DNA of 64,000 nt from Sporosarcina jiandibaonis. Its GTDB lineage: Bacteria; Bacillota; Bacilli; Bacillales_A; Planococcaceae. Shown here piece by piece: positions 11,991 to 22,598 of this stretch. The notes beneath the pieces are model-generated. The model did not search any database and was not told where the DNA came from. It saw only the letters and a list, made by a program, of their open reading frames with translations. Numbering within the stretch: the stretch's first letter is position 1; each line of letters starts with the position of its first letter. Location of the stretch: positions 1-64,000 of the forward strand of contig NZ_JAAOIY010000002.1 in the NCBI RefSeq assembly GCF_013184495.1, given 5' to 3'. A program made the translations under genes and the position numbers.

Positions 11991-12086
11991 TTATCCACAA
12001 AAATTATTACGAAGTACTATGACGTTGGACGTATTTATGTTAATATACTATGTTAGGAAGTCATGTCCGGAAATACGTTATCCACA
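11991..12086. other. DnaA-box pair in the jag-mnmE gap
   Basis: Two perfect TTATCCACA boxes in the same orientation (11991-11999 and 12078-12086) in the 190-bp gap. The second ends 30 bp before the mnmE start. They are outside oriC. As I recall, B. subtilis also has a DnaA-binding cluster at this locus (jag-thdF). Confidence 0.8.
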
Positions 12087-12116
12087 TGTGAGTAACTAAT
12101 GAGGAAGGTGAGAACT

Positions 12117-13502
12117 ATGCATTTTGATACGATAGCTGCAATTTCAACTCCGATGGGAGAAGGGGCAATTGCGATTGTCAGATTAAGCGGGGATGAAGCA
12201 ATTCAAATCGCGAATCGCGTTTTCCAATCCCCGGGCGGAAAAAAGTTAATAGATGAACAATCCCATACAATCCATTATGGACACTTGGTAAATCCAGTAT
12301 CAGGCGAAACTGTAGAAGAAGTAATGGTATCTTTGATGAAAGCTCCAAAAACTTTTACGCGAGAAGACGTCGTTGAAATAAATTGTCATGGTGGAATTGT
12401 TGCGGTAAATCGTGTGCTGGAGCTCATTTTAACGGAAGGTGCGCGTCTAGCGGAGCCTGGCGAGTTTACTAAGCGCGCTTTTCTTAACGGACGCATTGAC
12501 CTGTCGCAATCAGAGGCGGTAATGGATTTAATCCGTGCAAAAACAGATCGCGCCATGAATGTTGCATTGGGTCAAATGGAAGGAAAACTTTCTAAACTGA
12601 TAGGCAAATTACGAAATGCCTTAATAGAAACGCTTGCACAGGTTGAAGTGACGATAGATTATCCCGAGTATGATGACGTTGAAGAGATGACAATTCCTCT
12701 CATGATCGATAAATGCACATGGGTCAAAGAAGAAATTGATAAATTACTTCAAACTTCTTCTCAAGGGAAAATTTTAAGGGAAGGCTTATCTACGGTCATT
12801 ATCGGAAGGCCGAACGTAGGGAAATCTTCGCTTTTAAATAGTTTAGTACAAGAAAATAAAGCCATTGTAACCGACATAGCGGGTACAACGCGTGATATAA
12901 TTGAGGAATACGTCAATGTGCGCGGGGTTCCTCTTCGTCTTGTCGACACGGCGGGTATTCGCGAAACGGAAGATATTGTCGAACGGATTGGCGTGGAGCG
13001 ATCAAGGCAAGTCTTAAAAGAAGCGGATTTAATTCTGCTTGTGCTAAATAGCGCTGAAGAATTGTCAATCGAAGATGAACGACTCTTTGAAGCAGTATCT
13101 GGCATGGATACGATCGTTGTGATCAATAAAACCGATCTACCTCAAAAAATTGATATGAAAAAGGTAGAGAGCCTTGCTGCCGAAGGAACAATCGTGACCA
13201 CATCGCTTCTTCAAGACGAAGGAATCGATGAACTCGAAGAAGCGATTGCAAAACTCTTTTTTGAAGGAAATCTCGAATCAGAAGATTTAACATATGTTTC
13301 AAATGCTCGGCATATCGCATTGCTTCATAAAGCGCGTAAAACAATCGAATATGCGATTGAAGCAGCCGAATTAGGAGTTCCAGTCGACATGATACAAATC
13401 GATGTAACGCGTACGTGGGAAATCCTTGGAGAAATTGTCGGGGATACCGTGCAAGAAGGTTTAATAAATGAATTATTTTCTCGTTTTTGTCTTGGAAAAT
13501 AA
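12117..13502 (+). CDS. mnmE: tRNA modification GTPase MnmE
   Basis: With MnmG it forms the enzyme that adds carboxymethylaminomethyl groups to U34 of certain tRNAs. The N-terminal folate-binding domain ([20 protein letters not shown]) is followed by a helical domain carrying a Ras-like G domain: G1 [10 protein letters not shown]2 AGTTRD, G3 DTAGIRET, G4 NKTD. It ends in the FCLGK variant of the CxGK motif. The start ATG (MHFDTIAA) follows AGGAAGGTG by 6 nt; the frame is open 6 codons further up. 461 residues is the usual length. mnmG follows 56 bp later. Confidence 0.97.
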   Translation: MHFDTIAAISTPMGEGAIAIVRLSGDEAIQIANRVFQSPGGKKLIDEQSHTIHYGHLVNPVSGETVEEVMVSLMKAPKTFTREDVVEINCHGGIVAVNRVLELILTEGARLAEPGEFTKRAFLNGRIDLSQSEAVMDLIRAKTDRAMNVALGQMEGKLSKLIGKLRNALIETLAQVEVTIDYPEYDDVEEMTIPLMIDKCTWVKEEIDKLLQTSSQGKILREGLSTVIIGRPNVGKSSLLNSLVQENKAIVTDIAGTTRDIIEEYVNVRGVPLRLVDTAGIRETEDIVERIGVERSRQVLKEADLILLVLNSAEELSIEDERLFEAVSGMDTIVVINKTDLPQKIDMKKVESLAAEGTIVTTSLLQDEGIDELEEAIAKLFFEGNLESEDLTYVSNARHIALLHKARKTIEYAIEAAELGVPVDMIQIDVTRTWEILGEIVGDTVQEGLINELFSRFCLGK

Positions 13503-13558
13503 AAAAGGACAGGTATTGAATATTGAATACCGTCCGCATAGAAGGAAGGATAAAGAAC

Positions 13559-15451
13559 ATGCCAAACAAATTTGAAGCCGGCACGTTCGATTGTATAGTC
13601 ATCGGAGCCGGTCATGCTGGTGTTGAAGCAGCATTAGCCTCGGCTCGTATGGGCGCTTCAACGCTTGTATTAACGTTAAATATAGATATGGTTGCTTTTA
13701 TGCCATGTAATCCCTCTATTGGAGGACCTGCCAAAGGAATTGTTGTGCGTGAAATTGATGCACTTGGCGGTGCAATGGGGAAAGTCATCGACAAAACGCA
13801 CATTCAAATGAGAATGTTAAACACCGGAAAAGGCCCGGCAGTTCGTGCGCTTCGTGCACAACTTGATAAAGTGCTGTATCAACAAGAAATGAAACGGATA
13901 CTTGAAGAAGAGGAAAACTTAATTTTACGTCAAGCTTCCGTCGATGAGTTAATTATTGAAGATGATGAGGTAAAAGGTGTAATTACACAGGTCGGCGCAG
14001 TATATCGCGCTAAAACTGTAATCATCACGACAGGTACTTTTTTACGCGGGGAAATTGTTATTGGGGACATCAGATATTCAAGCGGTCCGAATAATCAAAT
14101 GCCCTCCATTAAACTTGCGGATAATCTCCGTGAATTAGGGTTTGATATGGTTCGCTTTAAAACAGGAACGCCGCCTCGTGTTAATAGTCGAACGATAGAT
14201 TATAGTAAAACTGAAATTCAACCGGGGGATGAAGAACCGCGTGCATTCAGTTTTGAAACGACAGAGTATATCTTGGATCAACTACCTTGTTGGCTCACTT
14301 ATACATCACCACTGACACATGAAATTATTAATGAAAACCTGCATCTATCGCCTATGTATTCTGGAGAAAAAATTGGTCCAGGACCACGTTATTGCCCGTC
14401 AATAGAAGATAAAATCGTCCGATTCAATGATAAATCCCGTCATCAAATTTTCTTAGAACCAGAAGGTCGGAATACAGAAGAAGTTTATGTTCAAGGATTA
14501 TCGACAAGTTTGCCTGAACATATTCAAAAAAGACTCATTGAAAGTGTTCCAGGACTTGAAAAAGCTGAAATGATGCGTGCTGGTTATGCGATAGAATACG
14601 ATTCAATCGTACCTACACAACTAAAACCAACACTTGAAACGAAGAAAATCCGAAATCTGTATACAGCTGGGCAACTAAATGGTACATCCGGCTATGAAGA
14701 AGCTGCAGGTCAGGGAATAATGGCTGGTATTAACGCAGCTGCACGTGCACTCGGAAAAGAAGAACTTATTCTCGGCCGTTCTGATGGGTATATAGGTGTG
14801 CTCATTGACGATTTAGTCACGAAAGGCACGAATGAACCTTATCGACTTCTCACATCACGTGCAGAATATCGTTTGTTACTTCGTCACGACAATGCGGATC
14901 TTCGGCTTACTGAAATCGGTTATAAGCTTGGACTTGTTAGTGATGAACGCTATGCAAAATATACGTTAAAACAAAACCAAATTAATGAAGAAGTTGCTAG
15001 ACTTCGCAAGGTCACTGTAAAACCTGCCGAACATGTTCATAAAATTATGCAAGAAACAACTAGTTCCGAATTAAAAGAACCAATGAAAGCTGCTAATCTC
15101 CTGAAACGTCCTGAAATCAGTTATGATCAGATTTCGAGAATCGTTCCACCTGAGGAAAAATTATCGAATGAAGTGGCTGAACAAGTTGAGATTTTCATTA
15201 AATATGAAGGTTATATTGAAAAATCGATGCAACAGGTTGAAAGAATGAACAAAATGGAAGATAAAAAAATCCCTGAAAATATCGATTACGATGCAATTTC
15301 TGGTATTGCATCGGAAGCGAAGAATATGTTGAACAAAGTAAGACCACTTTCAATAGCTCAAGCATCGCGCATGCCAGGCGTAAACCCAGCGGATATTTCG
15401 ATTTTACTTGTTTATATCGAACAAGGCAGAATTGCAAAAATATCTAGTTAA
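13559..15451 (+). CDS. mnmG: tRNA U34 carboxymethylaminomethyl synthesis FAD protein MnmG
   Basis: FAD- and NADH-binding partner of MnmE (GidA). The N-terminal Rossmann dinucleotide motif is [18 protein letters not shown]. The family blocks [29 protein letters not shown] and [18 protein letters not shown] are present. The C-terminal helical domain binds MnmE. The start ATG follows GAAGGAAGGA; an upstream in-frame ATG at 13523 has no matching SD. 630 residues is normal. A short inverted repeat without a T-run lies between mnmE and this gene. Confidence 0.97.
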   Translation: MPNKFEAGTFDCIVIGAGHAGVEAALASARMGASTLVLTLNIDMVAFMPCNPSIGGPAKGIVVREIDALGGAMGKVIDKTHIQMRMLNTGKGPAVRALRAQLDKVLYQQEMKRILEEEENLILRQASVDELIIEDDEVKGVITQVGAVYRAKTVIITTGTFLRGEIVIGDIRYSSGPNNQMPSIKLADNLRELGFDMVRFKTGTPPRVNSRTIDYSKTEIQPGDEEPRAFSFETTEYILDQLPCWLTYTSPLTHEIINENLHLSPMYSGEKIGPGPRYCPSIEDKIVRFNDKSRHQIFLEPEGRNTEEVYVQGLSTSLPEHIQKRLIESVPGLEKAEMMRAGYAIEYDSIVPTQLKPTLETKKIRNLYTAGQLNGTSGYEEAAGQGIMAGINAAARALGKEELILGRSDGYIGVLIDDLVTKGTNEPYRLLTSRAEYRLLLRHDNADLRLTEIGYKLGLVSDERYAKYTLKQNQINEEVARLRKVTVKPAEHVHKIMQETTSSELKEPMKAANLLKRPEISYDQISRIVPPEEKLSNEVAEQVEIFIKYEGYIEKSMQQVERMNKMEDKKIPENIDYDAISGIASEAKNMLNKVRPLSIAQASRMPGVNPADISILLVYIEQGRIAKISS

Positions 15452-15524
15452 GGAATGCGTGGAGTTGCTGGTGCGGAGACAATAGTTATCCGTGCCAGCT
15501 TTTTGTACATAGGGAGGAATGCAT

Positions 15525-16241
15525 GTGAATAAAGAACAATTTCTAGCTGCTTTACAAGAACATGGAATAGAATTATCCGAAAAGCAGCAACAGCAATTTG
15601 ATACCTATTTCAATCAACTCGTTGAATGGAATGAAAAAATGAACTTAACGGCGATTACTGATGAACCTTCTGTTTATTTAAAACACTTTTATGATTCCAT
15701 AACAGCTGCTTTTTATGTTAATCTTGATAAAAAACTTACGCTGTGTGACGTTGGCGCTGGTGCAGGATTTCCGAGTATTCCCATTAAAATCTGTTTTCCT
15801 GAACTAGAAGTGACAATCGTGGATTCATTAAATAAACGGATTGGTTTTTTAGAACATTTAGCAAAGGAACTTAAGCTTGAAAATGTTAATTTTGTCCATG
15901 CAAGAGCAGAAGACTTCGGACAAAATAAAAAATACCGTGAACAATTCGATATTGTTACAGCTAGAGCGGTGGCAAGATTATCCGTTCTATCGGAATTATG
16001 TGTTCCACTCGTGAAAAAAGGCGGCCAATTCATTGCCATGAAGGGCGCGGCGGCTAAAGACGAATTAGTGGATGCTGAAAAACCTCTTGCTGTTCTTGGT
16101 GCGAAAATTCAAGACAAGCATTCATTTTTACTACCGATAGAAGAAAGTGAACGTAACATTTTCATTTTCAATAAGATGAAAAATACTCCAGGTAGATATC
16201 CTCGAAAACCTGGTATTCCAAATAAAACACCAATTCAATAA
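15525..16241 (+). CDS. rsmG: 16S rRNA m7G527 methyltransferase RsmG
   Basis: SAM-dependent enzyme that methylates G527 (E. coli numbering) of 16S rRNA; loss gives low-level streptomycin resistance in several species. The SAM motif is [16 protein letters not shown] and the [10 protein letters not shown] motif follows. The start is GTG at 15525, 7 nt after AGGGAGG; the ATG at 15519 is only 1 nt from that SD and cannot use it. 238 residues matches the family. It is followed by a parS site 3 bp after its stop and then by noc. Confidence 0.96.
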   Translation: MNKEQFLAALQEHGIELSEKQQQQFDTYFNQLVEWNEKMNLTAITDEPSVYLKHFYDSITAAFYVNLDKKLTLCDVGAGAGFPSIPIKICFPELEVTIVDSLNKRIGFLEHLAKELKLENVNFVHARAEDFGQNKKYREQFDIVTARAVARLSVLSELCVPLVKKGGQFIAMKGAAAKDELVDAEKPLAVLGAKIQDKHSFLLPIEESERNIFIFNKMKNTPGRYPRKPGIPNKTPIQ

Positions 16242-16243
16242 AA

Positions 16244-16259
16244 TGTTTCACGTGGAACA
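16244..16259. other. parS: parS centromere site 1
   Basis: TGTTTCACGTGGAACA, whose complement TGTTCCACGTGAAACA is a perfect match to the Bacillus parS consensus TGTTNCACGTGAAACA. It lies between rsmG and noc, close to a TATAAT at 16301-16306 that may be the noc -10. Spo0J would load and spread from here. Confidence 0.95.
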
Positions 16260-16339
16260 TTTTTTGATAGAAGGTTTATTTATATTTTTGTCGAATTAGT
16301 TATAATAGTACGGGGAAGTTTGAAAAGGTGGTGCAATGA

Positions 16340-17191
16340 ATGAAAAGTCCTTTTTCACGTTTTTTTGGCGGGGAAAAAGAAGTTGATTTGGAAACGAGTG
16401 GGGAACGTCAAGAACAAGTTCAGAAAATTGCAATTGACGCGATAAGACCAAACAAGTATCAGCCTAGATCAATATTTTCTGAAGAGAAAATTGAGGAACT
16501 TGCAAGAACAATTCATACACACGGCGTAATTCAACCTATTGTTATTCGTTCCGCTGGTGATGGAAAGTTTGAAATTATTGCGGGTGAAAGAAGATATCGG
16601 GCAATGAGACTTCTTGAATGGACAGAAGTGCCAGCTATTGTTCGGGACTTAGATGATCGAGAAACTGCCTCCATTGCTTTAATAGAAAACCTGCAACGGG
16701 AAGAATTGACACCGATCGAAGAAGCCTTCGCCTATGAACAATTATTAGAGTTACACTCATTAACGCAAGAAGCATTAGCGCAAAGGTTAGGAAAAGGGCA
16801 ATCTACAATTGCAAACAAGTTACGATTACTTAAGTTGCCGGATGAAATTAAAACGGCGATTATGAGGAAAGAATTATCTGAACGACATGCCCGCGCTTTA
16901 ATGCCATTAAAAGATCCTGAACTTCAAATTGCGCTACATGAGGAAGCAATTGCGAACCAGTTAAATGTGAAGCAACTGGAAGAAAGGGTTTATAAAGTTT
17001 TAAATCCAGAGAAAGATTCTAAGAAAAAAGCTACGAAAAGGAAATCGGTTAGTCGAGATGTTCGAATTGCTCTGAATACTATTAAACAATCTCTTAGTCT
17101 GGTTTCTAAAAGTGGTATTGACTTAGAGACAGAGGAAGAAGATTCAGAGGATTTCTACACGATTACAGTAAAGATACCAAAGAAAAAGTAA
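16340..17191 (+). CDS. noc: Nucleoid occlusion protein Noc
   Basis: ParB-family CTPase that binds many chromosomal sites and blocks FtsZ assembly over the nucleoid. The N-terminal segment [11 protein letters not shown] looks like the Noc membrane-targeting helix. It has the ParB-type box ([11 protein letters not shown]), [14 protein letters not shown], and a helix-turn-helix ([20 protein letters not shown]). The C-terminal domain is basic and then acidic. 283 residues. Paralogous to spo0J, 0.9 kb downstream; assigned to Noc by position next to rsmG and by the N terminus. Confidence 0.94.
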   Translation: MKSPFSRFFGGEKEVDLETSGERQEQVQKIAIDAIRPNKYQPRSIFSEEKIEELARTIHTHGVIQPIVIRSAGDGKFEIIAGERRYRAMRLLEWTEVPAIVRDLDDRETASIALIENLQREELTPIEEAFAYEQLLELHSLTQEALAQRLGKGQSTIANKLRLLKLPDEIKTAIMRKELSERHARALMPLKDPELQIALHEEAIANQLNVKQLEERVYKVLNPEKDSKKKATKRKSVSRDVRIALNTIKQSLSLVSKSGIDLETEEEDSEDFYTITVKIPKKK

Positions 17192-17226
17192 AATACTCTT
17201 GCTCAGTCATGGCAGGAGTATTTTTA
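17190..17226 (+). terminator. Terminator after noc
   Basis: Stem of about 12 bp including G-T pairs (AAATACTCTTGC with GCAGGAGTATTT) overlapping the stop, followed by T-rich sequence. Confidence 0.8.
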
Positions 17227-17325
17227 TGACTTATAATATTATCTCTATGAATCTACTAATAAAGTTTTTAATAAAATAGAAAAATGAAGTAGATAAAATT
17301 TACAGGTAGGAAAGCAGGTGCAAGC

Positions 17326-18087
17326 GTGGGGAGAATTATAGCGATTGCCAACCAAAAGGGCGGCGTCGGAAAAACGACAACATCTGTAAATCTAAGTGCT
17401 TGCCTTGCCCATATAGGCAAAAAAGTCTTAGTAATTGATACAGATCCCCAAGGGAACGCTACAAGCGGGGTAGGGATCAATAAAGGAGACGTCCAAAACT
17501 GTATTTATGATGTTTTGATTGATGATGTTGATATAAAAGACGTTATTTTACAAACTAAAGTAGAAAATTTAGATATCATACCAGCTACAATTTCGTTGGC
17601 AGGAGCCGAGATAGAACTTGTTTCAACAATTTCAAGAGAAGTCCGAATGAAACATGCCATTCATGAAGCTAAAGAAATGTATGATTATATTATTATAGAT
17701 TGTCCGCCTTCATTAGGTTTATTGACAATCAACGCATTGACGGCATCTGACGCAATATTAATACCAGTGCAATGTGAATACTATGCTTTAGAAGGATTAA
17801 GCCAATTATTAAGTACGATTCGTCTTGTCCAAAAACATTTGAATGAAGACTTAACAATCGATGGAGTTCTATTGACCATGTTTGATGCAAGAACAAACTT
17901 AGGTATTCAAGTAATCGAAGAAGTTAAAAAGTATTTTCAAGATAAAGTGTACAGAACAATTATTCCAAGAAACGTAAGACTGAGCGAAGCGCCGAGTCAT
18001 GGAGAACCAATCATTGTTTATGATTCAAGATCACGTGGTGCAGAAGTGTATTTAGAGCTTGCAAAGGAAGTGGTGCACAATGGCTAG
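17326..18087 (+). CDS. soj: Chromosome partitioning ATPase Soj (ParA)
   Basis: Walker-type ATPase that works with Spo0J in origin segregation and regulates DnaA. The deviant Walker A is NQKGGVGKTTTSVNL, with the switch DTDPQGNATSG and Walker B DYIIIDCPPSLG. A GTG start follows AGGTG by 5 nt. 253 residues is typical. The stop overlaps the spo0J start by 8 nt. Confidence 0.96.
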   Translation: MGRIIAIANQKGGVGKTTTSVNLSACLAHIGKKVLVIDTDPQGNATSGVGINKGDVQNCIYDVLIDDVDIKDVILQTKVENLDIIPATISLAGAEIELVSTISREVRMKHAIHEAKEMYDYIIIDCPPSLGLLTINALTASDAILIPVQCEYYALEGLSQLLSTIRLVQKHLNEDLTIDGVLLTMFDARTNLGIQVIEEVKKYFQDKVYRTIIPRNVRLSEAPSHGEPIIVYDSRSRGAEVYLELAKEVVHNG

Positions 18088-18937
18088 AGGTCTTGGGAAA
18101 GGGATTAATGCTTTATTTCCAGGCGAATCATTATCGAAAGCAGAAAAAGCAGAAAAAGCAGAAAAAGTCGAAAAAGTACATGTGAAAAGTATTAAGCCGA
18201 ATCCATACCAACCACGGAAAGTGTTTGATGAGGTTGCAATTAAAGAATTAAGTGATTCAATCAAAGAACATGGAATTCTTCAGCCTATCATTGTAAGGAA
18301 AACTGGAATGACATATGAAATTGTAGTTGGCGAGAGAAGATTTCGAGCAGCAAAACTCGCAGGATTAGAAGAAATACCAGCAGTTGTCCGTGAATTGACC
18401 GATGAAGAGACTATGGAGCTGGCGATTCTTGAAAACCTTCAAAGGGAAGATCTCACTCCGATAGAAGAAGCAGAAGCGTATCATAATCTCATGGAAAATT
18501 TGAAACTCACGCAAGAACAACTCGCATTTAGACTCGGGAAAAGTAGATCACATATCGCTAATCACGTTCGACTACTATCTCTTCCGAAAAAAATTAGAGA
18601 TACAATCACCGAAGGTAAGTTGTCGATGGGACATGGACGAACATTACTAGGTCTGAGAACTAATGAGCAAATGAAGGCAATTGCGGACCGAGTAATTAAA
18701 GAGGGTTTAAACGTACGCCAATTGGAAAGACTCGTACAAAAAATAAACGAAAATGTTCCACGTGAAACAAAAAGGAAAGAAACAGAAGATTTATTTTTAA
18801 TGGAACGTGAATCGACACTAAGAGATTACTTTGGCACGAATGTAGTCATTAAGAAGAATAAAAACAAAGGTAAAATTGAAATCGAGTTTTTCTCAGAAGA
18901 TGACTTAGAACGAATACTAGAATTACTTAATGAGTAA
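18080..18937 (+). CDS. spo0J: Chromosome partitioning protein Spo0J (ParB)
   Basis: CTP-dependent clamp that loads at parS and recruits SMC. The N-terminal MARGLGKGINALFPG is the Soj-activating arginine-rich peptide. The CTP-binding boxes are GERRFRAAKLAG and ENLQREDLTPIEEAEAY; the helix-turn-helix is TQEQLAFRLGKSRSHIANHV. A low-complexity run of AEK repeats at residues 20-32 is coded by 9-bp tandem copies. The ATG starts inside the soj end; an upstream in-frame ATG at 18059 is less likely. A parS site lies inside the coding region, as in B. subtilis. 285 residues. Confidence 0.96.
   Translation: MARGLGKGINALFPGESLSKAEKAEKAEKVEKVHVKSIKPNPYQPRKVFDEVAIKELSDSIKEHGILQPIIVRKTGMTYEIVVGERRFRAAKLAGLEEIPAVVRELTDEETMELAILENLQREDLTPIEEAEAYHNLMENLKLTQEQLAFRLGKSRSHIANHVRLLSLPKKIRDTITEGKLSMGHGRTLLGLRTNEQMKAIADRVIKEGLNVRQLERLVQKINENVPRETKRKETEDLFLMERESTLRDYFGTNVVIKKNKNKGKIEIEFFSEDDLERILELLNE
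18754..18769. other. parS: parS centromere site 2, inside spo0J
   Basis: TGTTCCACGTGAAACA, a perfect match to the consensus, within the spo0J coding frame, 2.5 kb from the site at 16244. Confidence 0.96.
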
Positions 18938-18942
18938 TGGAG

Positions 18943-18979
18943 TACCTATTTTGCGAAATTGCAAAATAGGTATATTTTT
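18943..18979 (+). terminator. Terminator after spo0J
   Basis: A perfect 12-bp stem (18943-18954 with 18961-18972), 6-nt loop and following T-rich run. Confidence 0.9.
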
Positions 18980-19003
18980 AATTTATATAATGGAAGTGAT
19001 AAG

Positions 19004-19708
19004 TTGATTTTATTCGGATCCATAATAAATGCGTTATTAATAGTGTTAGGAGCAATCTTCGGTAGATTTTTACATAACATACCTGAACGTATGAAAGAGA
19101 CTGTGATGTACGGAATTGGTTTAGCGGTTTCAGTTATCGGGATTCAAATGACATTTGAAAGCACTCAGGTACTCATTGTTATCGTAAGTATAGTAGTAGG
19201 CGCTGTCATTGGTGAATGGATAGATCTTGATGAGTTAGTAAATAAGTTAGGCCATTGGATTGAGAGTAAGATGCCTGCGAAAAAAGAAGGTCCCGGAGTC
19301 GCTCAGGGGTTTGTAACGGCTACGCTCATATTTGTTATTGGATCCATGGCGATTATCGGCGCTATTGATAGCGGTTTAAGAAATGATCATGATGTACTTG
19401 TGATGAAAGGCATTATCGATGGTTTCACTTCAATTATATTAAGTTCCACGCTTGGAATCGGTGTTGCTATAGCAGCGGTACCGGTATTTTTATATCAAGG
19501 CATTATCACGATATTTTCAACGCAAATCAGCAAGTATATACCTGATGAGCTATTGAACTTTTTTATATCGGAGATGACAGCTACGGGCGGACTTATGATT
19601 TTAGCGATAGGATTAAACTTAATCGGAATTACTAAAATCAGAGTTGCTAATTTAATTCCGGGCATTTTAGTCGTGGCAGTTGTTGTTTCAATCGTTTATG
19701 TTCTATAA
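19004..19708 (+). CDS. DUF554 family membrane protein
   Basis: Integral membrane protein of the DUF554 (YdfK/YqgA) family, function not established. It has about seven hydrophobic segments, beginning with LFGSIINALLIVLGAIFG, and the family-typical loop around GAVIGEWIDLDE and a second around GSMAIIGAIDSGL. The TTG start lies 4 nt after GGAAGTGA; the frame is open 15 codons upstream but that part is the spo0J terminator. 234 residues. It ends convergently with yyaC, the two sharing 6 bp. Confidence 0.85.
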   Translation: MILFGSIINALLIVLGAIFGRFLHNIPERMKETVMYGIGLAVSVIGIQMTFESTQVLIVIVSIVVGAVIGEWIDLDELVNKLGHWIESKMPAKKEGPGVAQGFVTATLIFVIGSMAIIGAIDSGLRNDHDVLVMKGIIDGFTSIILSSTLGIGVAIAAVPVFLYQGIITIFSTQISKYIPDELLNFFISEMTATGGLMILAIGLNLIGITKIRVANLIPGILVVAVVVSIVYVL

Positions 19709-20260
19709 TTTAGAACGATTATTGGCAAGCTGTAAAGCGCGAGCAATTGTCCGGCTCATTTCAAAAGGAAGATGAAGGCGCGTACTTTGCAGAACCGCGT
19801 ATTCCATAAAGCCGCCGATGTTAACTATTCCTTTAATCGAAACATTACCCACTGCGGGCAAGTTTTTTCCGACAGCTAGTCCAGGCAGCATTGAACCATC
19901 TTGAACGATAAGTTGTCCGATTGAACTTTCTTTTCCGAGGCAAGCATCAATCGCAACTATGTAAGCGTTCGGAGTTTTAATATAGACATCTTTAATATGT
20001 TGTTCCAGATTAAGAGCGTGTAGCGGGCTTTCAAGAGTTCCGATGACAGGGAAGGGGAAAGCTTGGAACTCTGTTAACCTAGACCCTGTGAGAGGCCCTA
20101 GAGCATCTCCAGTGGAGCGGTCAGTCCCGATACAGAAAAAAACGAGATCTGGGCTATGAAATGGAATATGTTCGAGAAAAAACGTACTTAATTTCCAAAT
20201 AGCACCCGAATCTTTATAATGGATACGATAGTCGTATGTTGTTGTAACTGCAGCTCTCAT
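19703..20260 (-). CDS. yyaC: YyaC, Gpr-like sporulation protein
   Basis: DUF1256 protein related to the germination protease; found in endospore formers and, in B. subtilis, encoded near soj-spo0J. Visible family features are FFCIGTDRSTGDALGPLTG with the putative catalytic Asp region, VGTLES-like PVIGTLESPLHALNL, and VAIDACLG. The ATG at 20258-20260 is 5 nt after GGAGAG; a TTG 6 codons up is less likely. 185 residues. It is the only minus-strand gene between rpmH and ychF and is divergent from the MscS gene. Its presence argues that the organism makes spores. Confidence 0.88.
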   Translation of the reverse strand: MRAAVTTTYDYRIHYKDSGAIWKLSTFFLEHIPFHSPDLVFFCIGTDRSTGDALGPLTGSRLTEFQAFPFPVIGTLESPLHALNLEQHIKDVYIKTPNAYIVAIDACLGKESSIGQLIVQDGSMLPGLAVGKNLPAVGNVSIKGIVNIGGFMEYAVLQSTRLHLPFEMSRTIARALQLANNRSKL

Positions 20261-20331
20261 GTGAACTCTCCATTTCAATTTTTAATAAGTATATGCAAAC
20301 TGAAAGGCGATTATACGAGAGGAGGAGTTAT

Positions 20332-21210
20332 GTGGAGGAATTTGATGAGAAAGCAAAGAAATTCGAGAAGTTTATATTTAACCAAGAAACTTGGGTTGAT
20401 TTAGGAGTCTTAGCGCTTAAAATTGCAGCTATTGTGGTGGTCGCAATGATTGTCGTTGCAATTGGTAAAATGATAATTCGAAGAATGTTTACGCTGAAAG
20501 TTAAAACCCGATTACGACCGTCCGAGCGGCGGGAAAAAACGTTGTTAAAGTTGCTGGAAAACACGCTTGCTTATGTTGTTTATTTCTCGGCAATCCTTGC
20601 AATTTTGGCGGAGTTCATGAATATAAGCGGTTTGTTAGCAAGTGCAGGGGTCCTTGGTTTGGCTGTGGGATTTGGCGCTCAAAGCTTGGTGAAAGATATC
20701 ATTTCAGGATTCTTCATTATTTTTGAAGATCAATTTTCAGTTGGAGATTATGTAGAAATCGGCACGACGATGGGGACTGTTGAAGAAATTGGACTTCGAA
20801 CGACGAAAATCAGTGCATACGGCGGGGAAATCCATATCCTCCCGAACGGCAGTATCACCCAGGTTATCAATTACTCGATTAATAACTCGCTTGCAATAAT
20901 CGATGTGCGAATCGGCTATGAAGTGGATATTAACCGAGCGGAATCGTTGTTAGAGGAATTTTTAACTACTTTGCCGATTGGGTATGGCGGCTTAATCGCA
21001 AAACCCACATTGATCGGTGTACAAGATCTTGCTGTTTCGGAAATCGTCTTTAGAGTCACTGCCGAGACAGAGCCTGTGATGCAATGGGCGTTCGCTCGCA
21101 AATTCAGAAAAGATTTAAAGGTCTTTTTAGATAAACATGGCATCGAAATTCCATATCCTAAAATCATGACTTATCAAGGGAAAGAGGGGATCAGTGAAGA
21201 TGAACAATAA
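20332..21210 (+). CDS. MscS-type small-conductance mechanosensitive channel
   Basis: Releases solutes on hypo-osmotic shock. The N terminus is cytoplasmic, followed by three membrane segments (about residues 25-45, 75-95, 102-125). The pore helix has the glycine/alanine pattern GVLGLAVGFGAQSLVKDIISG, followed by the beta domain (EDQFSVGDYVEI) and alpha-beta vestibule. GTG is chosen as start because GAGGAGG lies just upstream. 292 residues, similar to B. subtilis YkuT. The DUF951 gene overlaps the end. Confidence 0.9.
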   Translation: MEEFDEKAKKFEKFIFNQETWVDLGVLALKIAAIVVVAMIVVAIGKMIIRRMFTLKVKTRLRPSERREKTLLKLLENTLAYVVYFSAILAILAEFMNISGLLASAGVLGLAVGFGAQSLVKDIISGFFIIFEDQFSVGDYVEIGTTMGTVEEIGLRTTKISAYGGEIHILPNGSITQVINYSINNSLAIIDVRIGYEVDINRAESLLEEFLTTLPIGYGGLIAKPTLIGVQDLAVSEIVFRVTAETEPVMQWAFARKFRKDLKVFLDKHGIEIPYPKIMTYQGKEGISEDEQ

Positions 21211-21394
21211 AGAGTTCGCTTTAAACGATATTGTTGAAATGAAAAAACAACACCCTTGCGGAACGAACGCATGGAAAATTATACGAATGGGTGCGGATAT
21301 ACGCATTAAATGTGAGGGTTGCGGACATAGCATTATGATGCCGCGAAATGAATTTGCGAAGAAGATGAAAAAGGTAATTGAAAAAGCCATCTAA
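21200..21394 (+). CDS. DUF951 family small protein (YyzM-like)
   Basis: Small protein with the signature DIVEMKKQHPCGTNAWKIIRMGADIRIKCEGCGHSIMMPR (a Cys at the PCG and a CxxC). It could bind a metal, but function is unknown. 64 residues from the ATG; a GTG two codons upstream (21194) has better SD spacing and is an alternative. It overlaps the MscS gene end by 11 bp and precedes ychF, a conserved neighbourhood. Confidence 0.85.
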   Translation: MNNKEFALNDIVEMKKQHPCGTNAWKIIRMGADIRIKCEGCGHSIMMPRNEFAKKMKKVIEKAI

Positions 21395-21492
21395 ATGAGG
21401 AAATGGACATTTATAGTCCCACTCCTTATACTAGAAGAGTTGTATTTAATAAAATATTAAGAATTGATATAGATGAAAGGTAGTTGACTTTA

Positions 21493-22593
21493 ATGTCATT
21501 AACAGCAGGAATTGTCGGTCTTCCGAACGTTGGAAAATCTACACTATTTAACGCAATTACAAAAGCGGGAGCAGAAGCTGCCAACTATCCGTTTTGTACG
21601 ATTGATCCAAACGTCGGTATTGTCGAGGTGCCAGATGAAAGACTTGCAAAACTGACTGAGCTTGTTACACCAAAGAAGACGGTTCCGACAGCTTTCGAAT
21701 TTACTGATATTGCGGGAATCGTAGAGGGCGCAAGCAAGGGTGAAGGATTGGGGAATAAATTTTTATCCCATATTCGTGAAGTCGATGCGATTTGTCAAGT
21801 TGTTCGTTGTTTTGCGGATGAAAACATTACACATGTATCCGGAAAGGTTAATCCGATCAATGACATCGAGGTTATTAACCTTGAACTGATACTTGCTGAC
21901 ATGGAAAGCGTCGATAAAAGACTAGAACGCGTGACTAAGATGGCAAAACAAAAAGATAAAGAAGCCATGTTAGAAGAGCCGGTATTGTTGAAATTGAAAG
22001 ACGCATTTGAAAATGAACGTCCAGCGCGTTCAGTAGAATTTACAGATGATGAGTTTTCTCTAATTAAAGGCATGCATTTATTAACGATAAAACCGATGCT
22101 TTACGTCGCAAACGTTGATGAAGATGAAATAGCCAATACAGAAGAAAATGAATATGTGAAAGCAGTTCGCGAATTTGCAAAAACGGATAACGCAGAAGTG
22201 ATTGTGGTATGCGCGAAAATAGAAGAAGAGATGGCCGAGCTTGATGATGAGGATAAGGAAATGTTCCTCGAAGAACTCGGTATTCAAGAGTCTGGATTGG
22301 ATCAGTTAATCAGAGCGACTTATAATCTACTCGGCTACGCAACCTACTTCACGGCGGGTGTTCAAGAAGTTCGTGCATGGACATTCCGTAAAGGGATGAA
22401 AGCGCCGCAATGTGCTGCAATTATTCATACAGACTTCGAAAGAGGATTCATCCGCGCAGAAACGGTTGCCTATGATGATCTAGTCGAAGCGGGTTCGATG
22501 GCTGCGGCAAAAGAAAATGGGAAAGTCCGACAAGAAGGAAAAGAATACGTCGTCCAGGACGGGGATGTAATCCTCTTCCGTTTCAACGTATAA
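21493..22593 (+). CDS. ychF: Redox/ribosome-associated ATPase YchF (Obg family)
   Basis: OLA1/YchF member of the Obg group that prefers ATP to GTP and associates with ribosomes. P-loop [13 protein letters not shown], switch region [19 protein letters not shown], the deviating G4 region, and a C-terminal TGS domain ending [20 protein letters not shown]. 366 residues is the family length, which with MSLTAGIVG supports this ATG over an in-frame TTG three codons up. Confidence 0.96.
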   Translation: MSLTAGIVGLPNVGKSTLFNAITKAGAEAANYPFCTIDPNVGIVEVPDERLAKLTELVTPKKTVPTAFEFTDIAGIVEGASKGEGLGNKFLSHIREVDAICQVVRCFADENITHVSGKVNPINDIEVINLELILADMESVDKRLERVTKMAKQKDKEAMLEEPVLLKLKDAFENERPARSVEFTDDEFSLIKGMHLLTIKPMLYVANVDEDEIANTEENEYVKAVREFAKTDNAEVIVVCAKIEEEMAELDDEDKEMFLEELGIQESGLDQLIRATYNLLGYATYFTAGVQEVRAWTFRKGMKAPQCAAIIHTDFERGFIRAETVAYDDLVEAGSMAAAKENGKVRQEGKEYVVQDGDVILFRFNV

Positions 22594-22598
22594 TTGCG

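Noticed and set aside
13503..13558. Hairpin between mnmE and mnmG as a terminator
   Set aside because: The stem has no following T-run and the two genes are normally co-transcribed.
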